A stretch of 64,000 nt of DNA from Diplonema papillatum (Eukaryota; Euglenozoa; Diplonemea; Diplonemida; Diplonemidae). Location of the stretch: the NCBI GenBank assembly GCA_030068145.1, contig JAPJBO010000250.1, positions 186,001 to 250,000 of the forward strand. The letters are read 5' to 3'. How positions within the stretch are numbered: the first letter of the stretch is position 1; every line of letters begins with the position of its first letter. The position numbers and the translations under genes are program-made. Shown in pieces: positions 1-10,110 of the stretch. The notes under the pieces were generated by a model, which was given only the letters and a program-made list of their open reading frames with translations, was not told the origin of the DNA and searched no databases.

Positions 1-553
1 GGGGTTGTACCGCTTGATGTGTACGCGTGTGTGTGTGTGTGTGTGTCGTCGGTCTTCTCTCTTTGTCTTCGTCCTCTTGATACTTTCTTGGTGCTTCCTT
101 TTACCGGGACGGATCCCGGTGCCGCTCTCCTTCGAGAGTGTCCACGGCAAGACACCAATAAAGTACAGTACCGTAATCGAGTGTAATCGAGTGTAATCGA
201 GTGTAATCGAGCGTAATAGAGTGTAGTAGAGTGTAGTAGAGCGTTGTAGAGTGTGATCGAGATTGACACTAGTATTTTGGGTTCGACCACTGGTGGACCC
301 CTGACTGGCCCATGGGCGACCATGTTGACCACTGTCTGGCCCAAGACGTGCCAAGCATAAGCATACGAGGGACGGAAACCGCAGGCAAGTGGGCGATGTG
401 CATATGAGACCGGAAGCTCTCGAGATGAAGATGTTCTAAATCATGGCAGCAAGCACGGGGACTGCAGGCGGGTTGGTGGCGAAAAGGGACAGAAAGATCT
501 TCGAGCGACTGTGAGCAGCCTAGCAAGACGGGATGATGAATGATGAAGAAGCG
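1..553. other. no gene seen; short repeats
   Basis: No coding signal is convincing here. A short GT microsatellite lies at about 27-44. From about 176 to 262 the unit GTGTAATCGA and its variants (GCGTAATAGA, GTGTAGTAGA) are repeated. The same decamer flanks the LINE fragment further on, so this stretch is an outlying piece of that minisatellite. Confidence 0.6.
176..262. repeat. decamer minisatellite GTGTAATCGA, first block
   Basis: About eight to nine degenerate copies of GTGTAATCGA are seen. The unit recurs at 2250-2290 and 4888-4933, on both sides of a LINE fragment. Confidence 0.8.
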
Positions 554-1021
554 CTAAGTGATCGCAAAGGTCCTTGTCTGGCGACCGACCTTCCTTGAAA
601 GGAAGGTCGGTAGCCAGACATTTTTGTTTGTCAGCAAGGTGCAGGCGATGCACGGGCTCCATGATGACCTCGTCAACGGCCCCACAGGCGTACACTCACT
701 AGCCGTCGTGAAGAGGCCTCTGTCTGTAACCATCTTTTTCATCCTTGGGAGCAGTGCATCGCCAGGGAGATCGAACCCCAAGGCAAGGAGCGACTCTTGC
801 AGCTTCTGAAAGTAATCCAGCACGTACTGGAGATACTTGGTTGTCGTTGCTGGATCCTTCTGCCGCACAAGTGCTGCAAACACAAGCCGCATCCTCCATC
901 TCTGCTCCATCGTGTCCAGGTACGAGAACGTCAGGCAGAGGATATCTTTGCTCCCCGGAAGCTCTCCTGCATCCCCGGCAATGACGAAGTCACCACCCCC
1001 AAGCCGGAGCAGAAACTCCAT
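554..1021 (-). CDS. hypothetical reading frame, 155 codons
   Basis: An open frame runs from an ATG at 1021 to a stop near 554. The first hundred residues or so have a protein-like composition, with Leu-rich amphipathic stretches around residues 30-95. I do not recognise a family. The last part of the frame crosses a 46 bp palindrome at 575-620, which argues that at least the C-terminal third is not real protein. It could be an internal exon of an unrecognised gene or chance. Overlapping frames on the plus strand are equally open, so coding is not established. Confidence 0.2.
   Translation of the reverse strand: MEFLLRLGGGDFVIAGDAGELPGSKDILCLTFSYLDTMEQRWRMRLVFAALVRQKDPATTTKYLQYVLDYFQKLQESLLALGFDLPGDALLPRMKKMVTDRGLFTTASECTPVGPLTRSSWSPCIACTLLTNKNVWLPTFLSRKVGRQTRTFAIT
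575..620. repeat. 46 bp near-perfect palindrome
   Basis: Two 22-base arms (575-596 and 599-620) pair with a single mismatch (583 against 612) around a 2-base loop. The inner core reads ACCGACCTTCCTT and its complement. No flanking element was recognised. Confidence 0.9.
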
Positions 1022-2240
1022 GTCACCGAGGACAAGGTGCCTACCGAGCGCTCGGCGAACACCCTATCGCCTGGAACTGGCCCGCACGGAATGCCTAAAG
1101 GCTCAAGTACTAACTGCGCTAAATTTAATATATGCGAGCTATTGTGGTACTCATTTGCATGCAAATGACTCCCCACTGACGCAACAAGAAGACGCCGATG
1201 CTCTATCGAATCACGCGATGGATGAGGTTCAGAGACGAGCGACAGCCGAGTATCGGGACTCGGCGACCGCGAAATCGTACGCGATGAAGAGCGCGATGCG
1301 ACGGCTGACGAGTATCGTGCAGACGCCGATTCACCCGGCGCTTGAGATGCAAGTCAACGTCCTGACGTCTCTCGGAGGCGGGAACATGGCCGGACTCAAC
1401 AAGAGACCACAAATAGCAAACCAGCAGGCGTTTGAAGCTGTGATGCGCGCCTACGAAGCCGCCGCACGAGAGCAGACGGCGAAGTAGGCCGGCGACAAGG
1501 TGCGAGCCGTACCGCAGGCTGGGCTCCGCAAAGCTGCAACACTGAATGGCAGTTTTCGACCGCAGACGCATTACCCGTCGGGATGGGAGCGCAAGCAGGC
1601 TCGATGGAATCACGGAGTCAAGCAGGAGAGACGAACTGCGCAGACTGAGCGCAAGACGTGCACCAAGGGCAGACCAGGACGTTGGGACCGTGCGAAGTCG
1701 AAGAAGGAGTCCAAAAGCGAAGCAACAACACCAACGCGGAAACGCAACTCGAAGGCAGCCAAGCGGGCCTCCAGTGAAGTAACGAAGCTCATCCGAGTGT
1801 CCGATGAAACCCCTTGTCAATACCACCCAACGACTGCGACGCGCGTGCGAAATGTCGGACGCTAGCGTCTGTCAAGAGCATGCGTGACTCAGCCGTGTTT
1901 TAAAGGTGAGATGAGAGGCACCGGCTCACTCTGTCAAAGGACTATACTAACGCAACAAGAAGACGAGCTAATGCGAGATAGTGGTACCCGAGCCCGTACG
2001 CACTCGACAACCTGCTTCCGTGAGTCAGCCCGAGCTTCCTGGTCTCCAGCTACACTGCCTGTCGCGGTCATTTTTTCAGACTAATATTCTTGTTTTTATT
2101 CCAATTTCAATATCCTGTCATCAGCACCTTTTTAGCCCCGGAAGAAGGTGCGTTAGTGGGCCCGTTGAACCGGCCTATCAAGATTGGCTGAGTGTCACGC
2201 CTTTAATCAATTACTGCAGTACCCCCCCAATTCACCCAAA
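1022..2240. other. unrecognised region with basic plus-strand frames
   Basis: Two moderately open plus-strand frames end at 1487 and 1865. The second is very rich in Lys, Arg, Thr and Ser. Neither matches a family I know. The phrase ACGCAACAAGAAGACG occurs near 1179 and again near 1950, with similar flanks, so the stretch contains an internal duplication. It may be the remnant of a mobile element first ORF, but nothing proves it. Confidence 0.3.
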
Positions 2241-2249
2241 TGTTGATCG

Positions 2250-2290
2250 AGTGTAATCGAGCGTAATCGAGCGTAATCGAGTGTAATCGT
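2250..2290. repeat. decamer minisatellite, 3' flank of LINE-A
   Basis: Four copies of GTGTAATCGA or GCGTAATCGA directly abut the 3' end of the LINE fragment that lies on the minus strand. Confidence 0.8.
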
Positions 2291-2295
2291 TTGGA

Positions 2296-4890
2296 TTAGA
2301 ATGCAAAGAATCTGTGGCGATAATCTGCATCGCCGACGGCGCGGTTATCTCTTCGCACGTGATGTGTCATGCTTTCGCCTCTTTAGCTCGTCTTGATCGT
2401 CGCGCTCAGGCGCGCGTTTGGTGCTTCGCTTCTCCTTCGATTGCTCGTCGAGGTTCATCGGTTGCGCGTCGATTTCTGCTTTTTCCCAGCGCCTGGGCGA
2501 TGGTCGTGGCGCATCGACGCGTCCTTTGCGTCTTTTCGGTACCGGCTCCGCCGCGGAGTCCGATTGCCGCTTCTTCGCTGGCGTTGGCGCCGTCTTCCCG
2601 ACCTTCGCTGCTGATGTCGGCGTTGATGTTGCGGGTTCTCGCTCGTCTTCCTCTGCTTCCGGCAGAACGAGCACCACGTTCTCACGTTTCGCCTGTCTCG
2701 GCGCTGGCGCGGGACCCTCCGGCTCCGCCTTCCTCTTCTTCGCCGTTGTTTCTTCACCTCTCGCCACGGCCGCCCGGTGGTGCCCTTTCCTGCAGCAGTG
2801 CCCGGGTCTCCTACTCCTCAGGTCGGCGTGTTTCTTACAGCCGTCGCACGTCGGCATGCCATGATCGAGGCATCGGTGGTGATGGTTGCGACAGCACTCC
2901 GCTGTCGTCTTACACGTGGCGCACTGCGTCATCCGGTGCTCGGCACACATTTTTACGGCTAGGCCATCACCCTCCCTGTGATGGGCCTGGCAGCACCACG
3001 CCACCGACTTGCCCCGGCGCTTACACACGTCGCACTTCACCTTTTGGTGCCCGGGGCACACCCGCTCACCCCACTTTTCGTGTCGGGGAATCCCTTCCGG
3101 CACGAGCCACGGATCCCCTCCGACGACAGCCGACTTCTTCCCTTTCCTCTTCTCCGTAGCGTCATCGAAGGCCGCCCATCTCGCCGCACGCTCCGCCCTT
3201 TCTCTTCCGTACGTCGGGAAAAGGTCCATCCCCCACGCCTCGCCGGTGAACGCATGCCGGCTCGCCTTCAGCTGCGTCTCCAAGATTCCCATCGTCTCCT
3301 CGCCGCCGCGGAAAATTGGCCTCATCTCGTAGCCCGTGAGGCATGGGGGGGCCCCTACCGTTCTCAATGAACCTATCTTCTCCAGCTTTCTACCCGGCAG
3401 AAGCGGCCCCACCCCTTTCCGCTCAAGCGCTTCCCCGATCGTTTTCAGCATCCGCGCCAACATTCTCGCACGGATACACAGCGGCGTCCCACCTGTCGTC
3501 GCCACTAAACTGCCCGGTAGATCGAGCCCGGTGTACACTTCGAAGTCTACTGCGAGCTCTGCCGTCGAGACGTCACCCGCTACCGACCAGCACATCCCAT
3601 CCAGCCAATACTGCAGCGCCCGGAACCACCTCTCTCCTGCTACCGCCGTGAAGGTCCCCGGTCCAGCGATCGCTTCGAAATTCAGCCGGCGCGGGGGGCA
3701 GTCGTCAGGGTGCAGTTGTCTCCAGGGGTGGCCGACTGCCCGGTCTCTTCCTTCTCTCTCCAGCCGTCGTCTCTCTTGCATGACTTCCGCCATGAATGTG
3801 TGCAGCACTTCGATGTTGATCCGACTTCCCTTCGGCAGAATCCCGTGTTCTTGCAGGCACGGAGGCCAAGTCGAGCGATCTGCGTCAACAATTTCGGCAT
3901 ACTGCTGTTGCATTCGGATTCGTTCATACGCCCGGCACTGCCACCAAATGTGGCCCAGAGTTTCTTCCGTCGCCTCGTCACAGCGTCTGCACAGCCCGTC
4001 ACCTCCCCACAGCTTGGCAGCATGTGATTCCGTCATCACCGACCCTGCTACGACCTCGGCAACGTCCCGCGCGGCCGTCAGCGTTGTCGACGCCTTCAGC
4101 CCGTAGGCATTCGTCGCGGTGTAGTCGACACCCGCCCGTACCCCTCCGAAGTTTGTGCGCCTCTTCTCGAGCTCCCCTAGTCGCCAGCCGTGAATCGCCT
4201 TTCTCAGGGTGTGCCCTCGCTCCCCCTTACTCTGTCGCACCAGCCTCAGCACATTCCCTGCCTCGTCCTCGGCGTCGTCGAGATCTTCTGTCCATCGTAT
4301 ACCGAGCTTCTTTGCATGCTCGGCCGCAATACCGATCGGTCCCCATGCGCGGATTCTGCTGCCATACGCCCTTCGAACTGTTGCGACGCGGGCCCTCCAT
4401 ACCGGCCTCTTTCGGCACACTTCTGCGATCATGCCGAGCGACCGATATGGCAGCACTGTGTAGGGGTCGAGCATGTGGGCCTTGTTTAGAATGCCCAACA
4501 CGGCCTCCTGTGCCCGATGCAGCCTCACCGGGTCCCAGACGCCTCTGAGCAATGCTGCGGTGAACTTCCCCAGCCCCCGCACCGTCGGAAGCGCGAACTC
4601 CGAGCCGTATGTCGCCGCCGGTAGAACCGCCATCGCCGCTAGCCCCGACCTCTGCGCCCTCGAGATCGGTAAGGCACCCAACCGTTCGGCCTCCTCTGCA
4701 CGCTGGTCGTAGCGCAGGTCCGTTGTTCTGCGTGTCCGCTTCGTGCCGACCAGACATCCTACGATTGTAAGCTCTTCCTTCGTCACGATGTCGGTGCCAC
4801 CTATCTTCAACTTCGCTTCGTACCCCTTCGGCGTCCCGAAAGCGAACGTCTTCGGTATCCCGATCGACATGCCGGTGTTCGCACAAAACC
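2296..4890 (-). mobile_element. LINE-A: 5'-truncated non-LTR retrotransposon
   Basis: One long frame (stop at 2345) starts inside the reverse transcriptase thumb: its first element-derived residues are CANTGMSIGIPKTFAFGT, the usual motif after the catalytic YADD box. The catalytic boxes and endonuclease are missing, so this is a dead-on-arrival 5' truncation. Around mid-protein is the LINE-type zinc knuckle CRRCDEATEETLGHIWWQC (C-x2-C-x8-H-x5-C). Further on comes a Trp-rich segment, then an unusual Cys/His-rich block with repeated CxxC and CC-x2-HH patterns, then a long Lys/Arg-rich tail. The first codons read through the flanking TCGATTACAC minisatellite. Both ends sit in that minisatellite, suggesting target preference. 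The 3' end is repeated at 16746-16818. Confidence 0.85.
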
Positions 4891-4933
4891 GTGTAATCGA
4901 GTGTAATCGAGTGTAATCGACGCGTAATCGAGC
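4888..4933. repeat. decamer minisatellite, 5' flank of LINE-A
   Basis: Four copies of GTGTAATCGA or close variants abut the truncated 5' end of LINE-A. Together with 2250-2290 they show that the element sits inside one minisatellite. Confidence 0.8.
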
Positions 4934-4970
4934 TAAAGTCACTTTCAGGGGGGCTAGGTGAATTGGCTCA

Positions 4971-5160
4971 GTTATATAACGTTATATAACGTTATATAAC
5001 GTTATAACGGTCAAATAACGTTATTTTTCGACCAAAAATGGCAAATAACGGTTTTATAACGGTCAATGACGGTTTTTCTGGATTTAGGGGGGGGGGTAAC
5101 AAATAACTCCGGGAATAACGTTATATAACGTTATATAACGTTATATAACGTTATATAACG
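4971..5160. repeat. palindromic decamer array GTTATATAAC
   Basis: The unit GTTATATAAC is itself a palindrome. Three to four copies stand at each end of this 190 bp block, and AATAACG and TATAACGG variants fill the middle together with a G run near 5089-5097. The whole block can fold on itself. It may be a foldback element or a TA-targeted MITE. No target duplication could be defined. Confidence 0.7.
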
Positions 5161-5320
5161 GCCATCTATGGGTATACCATTTTTTTTGCCGGTATACATA
5201 TATACACAATATCGTAGTAGTGGCAGTAGTTTAACCCTATTCGGATCAAGCAGGGTTCAATTTTGAACCTGTGTGTCTGTGTCAACGTTTTATAACCACT
5301 AGAGGTGATGTGCCCATTCA

Positions 5321-5605
5321 CTATTTCTGGCGGTGGGCGGGGAGCCAGAAGCTGCTCCGGGTGCAGCGTCTCCGCAGCGGGTGTCCTTGTGCCAGCGCTT
5401 TCTTCCCGCGGAACGTGCGGGACAGGTCGCCCGTCGACGCGTCGAACACGGAGATGACCCGCAGCATCTCCCCCGCACGCTCACAGCGAGGACCAAGTCC
5501 GTCACCCACGAGCTCCCGTTGAGGATCGTCCGCTCGTGTTGTAGCGTCGCGGAGTTCCATATCTTGACCCTGCCGTCTTGACCGGCGGTAGCGATCTTCG
5601 GCAAC
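5321..5605 (-). CDS. EF-hand/WD40 protein, second exon (WD40 part), apparently damaged
   Basis: The exon begins after an acceptor AACAG at 5606-5610 and joins in phase to the first exon (AG + G gives Arg). The joined text reads HTDCVNRIVVHPR-LPKIATAGQDGRVKIWN, a textbook WD40 blade ending in the Trp-Asn pair. It continues through SSWVTDLVLA to a possible donor GTGAGC at 5480-5485. Only about 20 bases later another WD strand begins (VISVFDASTGDLSRTF), too close for an intron, so a piece has probably been lost. The frame stops at 5321-5323, well short of the many blades expected for WDR49/WDR64-type proteins. The same 3' segment is repeated at 5745-6040. I read it as a broken gene, although an assembly collapse is possible. 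Confidence 0.6.
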   Translation of the reverse strand, partial: VAEDRYRRSRRQGQDMELRDATTRADDPQRELVGDGLGPRCERAGEMLRVISVFDASTGDLSRTFRGKKALAQGHPLRRRCTRSSFWLPAHRQK

Positions 5606-5744
5606 CTGTTTTGGCGGTGGTATGTTCAGAGTTGCAGGGTGTCAATAAGTGCTTGGCATACATAATACACTACATACATACACAATATCGTCGTAGTATT
5701 TTCAAAGGTTGTTTTCGCGTTATTATTTATCGGCATGTCTTTTT

Positions 5745-6040
5745 TTTGCCGGTATACATACATACACAATATCGTAGTAGTGGCAGTAGTTTAACCCTAT
5801 TCGGATCAAGCACGATTCACCTCGGGTTCAATTTTGAACCTGTGTGTCTGTGTCAACGTTTATAACCACTAGAGGTGATGTGCCCATTCACTATTTCTGG
5901 CGGTGGGCAGGGAGCCAGAAGCTGCTCCGGTGCAGCGTCTCCGCAGCGGGTGTCCTTGTGCCGGCGCTTTCTTCCCGCGGAACGTGCGGGACAGGTCGCC
6001 CGTCGACGCGTCGAACACGGAGATGACCCGGTCGATCGGT
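5745..6040 (-). pseudogene. duplicate of the WD40 exon 3' part
   Basis: The block from the TTTTTTGCCGGTATACATA flank through the VISVFDASTGDLSRTFRGKK coding piece repeats 5185-5450 almost exactly. Upstream of VISVFDA the copy diverges and reads QRPIDR instead. It carries flanking non-coding DNA with it, so it is a DNA-level tandem duplication, not a retrocopy. Confidence 0.8.
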
Positions 6041-6189
6041 CGTTGCCATCCTTTCAACAAAACTAAACAAGACTCGCCCGAGAAAGAAAGAGAACACATC
6101 AAAACAAGTCAAAGGGTGTGGTAGTCACGCCTTAGCAGTCCCAGGGCCTCTCCCCACCCACTTGTGTGTGTTCTCGTGCTATCACAGTT

Positions 6190-6440
6190 TCACTGAGGAA
6201 GTCGATTTGAGAACTTCACACAGCCTTCAGGGTGTGTTTGGTTCAAAAAGGTCAAGTTTTTCGGGTGAACTCGCCCAAGCTCGTTTCCCCGGGTTTAAGG
6301 CATTCACTCAACATTCCCTTGCGCTAGTGCCATCAGTTACAACGACGTGTTCGTACTTCTCCTTTTCTTCTAGGCAGTTCTTGTCAGACAATACGAAGAG
6401 CAGAAACTCCCGCGCTGACCTTTCCCGAGAGAGAGACGCG
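6190..6440. repeat. dispersed repeat DR6
   Basis: A stretch containing CCCAAGCTCGTTTCCCCGGG, GCATTCACTCAACATTCC and GACAATACGAAGAGCAGAAA recurs in inverse orientation at 43540-43990, where two sub-copies are present. No coding or promoter function was recognised. Confidence 0.7.
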
Positions 6441-6564
6441 TTAGAGTGCAGGAACCATCTCTCCAGAGAGTTGCCGGTCTCCTCACTTCTTCGTACTGCT
6501 ACGGCGGGCGTAAGTCGCTCTGGGGCGCGCTGCAGTCGCTATCATTGTACTGGTCGCTGTCATA

Positions 6565-6875
6565 CTTGAAGAAGAAGAAGAAAGAAGAAAAAGGCCGCTC
6601 CTGGTCCAGGAAGAACGTGACGGTCAACCACAGCTTGCAAAGCTTGAGTCGGAGGCAGCACAGTGCCACAACCCCGTCCGCTCTGCCCTGTGGCTGACCG
6701 TCTCGACGAGCTTGTGTTCAGCGCGAGTGCCAAGCCCCAAGGTGCGCCACGCTTTGATGCTTTAGTTTGGGAAATCGGTAGCCACTTGACCCGTTGGCCC
6801 GTGGCTCTGCAGTACCGCCGAACACGTGAAGCTTTGCTCCCGTGTAGCAGGCTTTCCCTGGTACCTTACCACACT
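6565..6875 (+). repeat. dispersed repeat DR1, copy a
   Basis: This is one of at least six copies of a roughly 280 bp repeat. It runs from a GAAGAAGAAAG tail through GACGGTCAACCACAGCTTGC, the GACCGTCTCGACGAGCTTGT block, CTGCAGTACCGCCGAACACG and the CTTTGCTCCCGTGTAGCAGG end. Copies lie in both orientations and the AAG/CTT-rich tail is always at the same end, which fits a retroposed SINE-like unit. No clear A and B boxes were found. Confidence 0.8.
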
Positions 6876-6924
6876 TGAAACAAAACAAGACAAGACACAG
6901 GGAGCCTGTTAGAGAGGCGTATAC

Positions 6925-7502
6925 CTGGGATGCACCACGATTCTGTTGACGCAGTCGGTGTGCTCGAACCACTTGAGCGCCGTTTTCTGCGCGGGCCTCG
7001 GCTGGTGGGCTTGCACGTAGTCATCGGACACCACGCGGGTCACCTCCTCTTTTTCGTTGCCCGCCACCGCCTTCGCGTTGACTAGGAGGAACGAAGCCAG
7101 CTCGTCCCAGTCAACGGAGCCGTTACCGTTCGCGTCTACACGCATGAACATCAGCTTCAACTCGTGGTCTGACACTCGGAAGACGTCTCGAAACGCGTCG
7201 AGAAACGGCTCCAGTTCTAGAGACACGAACCGATCGTCGTCTCCGGAAGACGAGCTCTCAGCATGGTCGCCGCCGCCGCCGCCGCCGCTGCTGCTGCGGG
7301 CAGGCCGGGGGTGCTTCCTGCCGCCGCCGGGTTGCCTCGGCTGCTTCTTCTTCTTCCTCCGAAAGGCGTCTTGGAGCTGCACGATGGGGATGTCCTCGAT
7401 CCGCTTCGCGGCCGCCGCGTAGGTGGTGTCGTCAAGCAGGCTCTCGCTCGGGAGGACGATCGAATACCGGCTCTGCGCCCGCGAACGCCACGCTTTCGAC
7501 AT
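6925..7502 (-). CDS. EF-hand/WD40 protein, first exon (WDR49/WDR64 type)
   Basis: Translation probably starts at the ATG at 7500-7502 (MSKAWRSRAQSRY), because the upstream in-frame codons look like untranslated leader. The exon encodes a low-complexity Lys/Gly/Ser-rich linker (about residues 45-85), then an EF-hand with the calcium loop DANGNGSVDWDE (Asp, Asn, Asn, Ser and Glu at the ligand positions), then the start of a WD40 blade (HTDCVNRIVVHP). It ends at a donor CCCAG|GTATAC at 6924-6925 and joins in phase to the exon at 5605. EF-hand followed by WD40 is the layout of WDR49, WDR64 and the WDY protein, which I associate with motile cilia and flagella. The exon is partly duplicated at 7785-8073, 8528-8800 and 9318-9362. 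The 3' part looks truncated, so function is doubtful. Confidence 0.7.
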
Positions 7503-7784
7503 TACATGGGCTGCCCCCCCTCCCTCTCTTTCCGCGGCTCCCAACTCGCCTGTCTTGGAAAGTTGCACGTGGCTTGCAAAAAGAACGAAAAGTGTTTTCA
7601 GGTGGAAATTGGTCACGGTGACGAGAGGGTCCTACTCGGGTGGTTTCGGTTGTCGCACATTGCATGTGGCTTAGAAAAGTCACACGCACACACTCACACG
7701 TATTTTGTTATGGTAGCATGGTGATTTATTTAGACTATTTCTTAGAGTTCAAGCTCGCATGCTGCTTTGTGCGTTGCCTTGGCT

Positions 7785-8073
7785 GGCGGTCAACCCGCAT
7801 GAACACCAGCTTCAACTCGTGGTCTGACACTCGGAAGACGTCTCGAAACGCGTCGAGAAACGGCTCCAGCTCTAGAGACACGAACCACTCGTCGTCTTCA
7901 GAAGACGAGCTTTTGAGGCATGTTCGCTGCCGCCGCTGCTGCTGTTGCGGGCAGGCCGGGGGTGCTTCCTGCCACCGCCGGGTTGCCTCGGCTGCCTCTC
8001 TTCTTCCTCCGAAAGGCGTCTTGGAGCTGCACGATGGGGATGTCCTCGATCCGCTTCGCGGCCGCCGCTGTAA
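7785..8073 (-). pseudogene. partial copy of the EF-hand exon
   Basis: The segment is very similar to 7128-7420 and covers the EF-hand helix and the Ser/Gly linker, with indels that break the frame (for example a shortened glycine run). It stops at GCGGCCGCCGC where the parent reads on into GTAGGTGG. The rest of the copy resumes at 8528 after a 450 bp insertion. Confidence 0.85.
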
Positions 8074-8107
8074 CAGTTAGTGTGTGAAAATGAAGACCTC
8101 CTTTACT

Positions 8108-8168
8108 ATCGGGGTCAACTCCACACGTTGGCGAGTGAGCTGGTCTGGACCGCTCATCTGCGATGGGT
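8108..8168. mobile_element. single end of the MITE also found at 54421-54601
   Basis: It begins TATCGGGGTCAACTCCAC and continues through GGCGAGTGAGCTGGTCTGGA. The same text, reversed, forms the right half of the complete MITE at 54421-54601. No matching second end was found here. Confidence 0.7.
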
Positions 8169-8175
8169 TGAATCG

Positions 8176-8497
8176 GGTTACGCGCGCTCCGATACTGAGT
8201 AGTCCAGGGACGACAGAGTTTTGTTACGCGCGTTCCGATACTGAGTAGTCCAGGGACGACAGAGTTTTGTTACGCGCGCTCCGATACTGAGTAGTCCAGG
8301 GACGACAGAGTTTTGTTACGCGCGCTCCGATACTGAGTAGTCCAGGGACGACAGAGTTTTGTTACGCGCGCTCCGATACTGAGTAGTCCAGGGACGACAG
8401 AGTTTTGTTACGCGCGCTCCGATACTGAGTAGTCCAGGGACGACAGAGATTTGTTACGCGCGTTCCGATACTGAGTAGTCCAGGGACGACAGAGTTT
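8176..8497. repeat. 46 bp tandem repeat, seven copies
   Basis: The unit starts TTGTTACGCGCGCTCCGATA and ends GACGACAGAGTT. Copies are nearly identical (C/T at one site and one T/A change). The array sits inside the insertion that splits the duplicated EF-hand/WD40 exon. Confidence 0.95.
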
Positions 8498-8527
8498 TGA
8501 ATTCCCCACGCAGCTCTGTCTACCTAA

Positions 8528-8800
8528 TCCGTAGGTGGTGTCGTCCAGCAGGCTCTCGCTCGGGAGGACGATCGAATACCGGCTCTGCGCCCGCGGAACG
8601 CCACGCTCTCGACATTACATGGGCTGGCCTCCCTCCCTCTCTTTCCGCGGCTCCCAACTCGCCTGTCTTGGAAAGTTGCATGTGGCTTGAAAAAGAGCGG
8701 ACCGTGTTTTCAGGTTGAACTTGATCATGGTGATGAGAGGGTCCTACTCGGGTGGTTTCGGTTTTGGCGCACATTGCGTGTGGCTAAAAAGACAAGGCAC
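8528..8800 (-). pseudogene. copy of the 5' end of the EF-hand/WD40 exon
   Basis: It matches 7422-7690, including the start codon region and about 190 bases of upstream leader. One extra G in the CCCGCGGAACG run shifts the frame after the start. Together with 7785-8073 it forms one interrupted duplicate of the first exon. Confidence 0.85.
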
Positions 8801-8867
8801 ACGTGCACACACGCACACGTGTTTTTGTATGGTGGATGGTGATATATTTCTTAATAGCACATCGGCA

Positions 8868-9082
8868 CCGACGGGAACATTTTCGGAACAACGGTTGCAC
8901 ATGACGGAGAAAACGAAGCCAACGAAAAATTGCTAATACAGGAAACCCCCCCAGAGAGGTTTATACCCTGCACACGCGAAGAACAAGAAACTTTTGCCGT
9001 ATCATGTTCATCACCTTTGGTCAGTTGATGCTGATTGTTCGTTGCATCGTTTATCAGTGGAAGCCCCAACTCCGGAAATGTT
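8868..9082. mobile_element. MITE-like dispersed repeat DR4, copy a
   Basis: The ends are GAACATTTTCGGA and TCCGGAAATGTTC, an inverted pair of 13 bases with one change. The body matches 12490-12705, including GAGAGGTTTATACCCTG. Single ends recur at 54848-54940 and 61475-61505. Confidence 0.75.
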
Positions 9083-9690
9083 CTTTGTGTTCAAGCTCGC
9101 AAACCAGCCAATTTTTGGCAGCATCCAATCCACAGGTCAGGTTACTATATAATAATGTGGGTTGCCCGTCTGTTTGTCAAAGAAAAAATTCCCTGTCTAA
9201 ATTTCAACTTCGTCAGTTTCTGGAAAACTCGAAATTCAGGATCCAGTTTCTATTGGTTTTCCTACGAACCAGACCCGCAAACCAGCTATTTTTTGTGCAG
9301 TGCTTTGGTTGGCGTTGCGCATGAACATCAGCTTCAAGTCGTGGTCTGACACTCGGAAGACGCCGCCACTTCAGCACAGCTTGTGAGAAGAAATGGGAAA
9401 ACGTATACAGGTTGGCAGAAGAAGACGTAGAGCAAAGAAGGGTGCTATCGTCGAAACCATCGGCTTGGACTTGTCTCAAGGGCTTTCTTTTGACGTTCGA
9501 AGAACCGGATTGAATCCAAGGGACGTCGTTGCTGATGGAGGTCGACTGGAGTGGTGGGGGAAAAGGGACCTGGGTGGTTGTTGTTGGTGCTTGGTTGCGA
9601 GGAAAAAGGGAAGGCAAGAAAGTTTTGCGGTGGTCTCCGGTCGGTCTGGTAGTTCGTAGCGCGCCGACTCCGTTCTTGTTACGCTCGTTC
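9083..9690. other. no gene; one more EF-hand scrap
   Basis: At 9318-9362 the text GCATGAACATCAGCTTCAAG and following matches the EF-hand exon (7139-7186), so a third small fragment of that exon is present. Nothing else was recognised. Confidence 0.6.
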
Positions 9691-9692
9691 TA

Positions 9693-9960
9693 GGTAGCAG
9701 GGAAAGCCTGCTCCACGGGAGCCAAGCTTCACGTGTTCGGCGGTACTGCAGAGCCACGGGCCTACGGGTCTAGTGGCTACCGATTTCCCAAGCTAAAGCA
9801 TCAAGGCGAGACGCACCTTGATGCTTGGCGGCTTGCGCTGAACAAGCTCGTCGAGACGGTCAGCCACAGGGCAGAGCGGACGGGGTTGTAACAATGTGCT
9901 GCCTCCGACTCAAGCTTGCAAGCTGTGGTTGACCGTCACGTTCCTGGACCCGGAGCGGCA
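9693..9960 (-). repeat. dispersed repeat DR1, copy b
   Basis: Reverse orientation relative to copy a, with the same internal blocks (CACGTGTTCGGCGGTACTGC, GAGACGGTCAGCCACAGGGC, GTTGACCGTCACGTTCCTGG). Confidence 0.85.
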
Positions 9961-10014
9961 TGTTTCTTCTACGCTCGTTCTTTTCTCTCGTACGTACTTC
10001 TTTCACTCTTTTGC

Positions 10015-10110
10015 TCACTGTACGGTGTGTAAACCCTGTTTTGAGTGATTTAACACAGCACGCTGTCATCCGACACTTTTTGGTATAGACAAGCAAGCTT
10101 GTTACCATAA
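10015..10110. repeat. dispersed repeat DR5, copy a
   Basis: The block GTAAACCCTGTTTTGAGTGA ... GCAAGCTTGTTACC recurs at 31335-31435 and 32060-32155. In the last place it supplies the final codons of the membrane protein gene. Confidence 0.8.

Noticed and set aside
2314..3159. Plus-strand 281-codon frame
   Set aside because: It is antisense to the LINE-A protein.
8176..8497. CRISPR-like array of 46 bp units
   Set aside because: The whole unit is repeated with no variable spacer.
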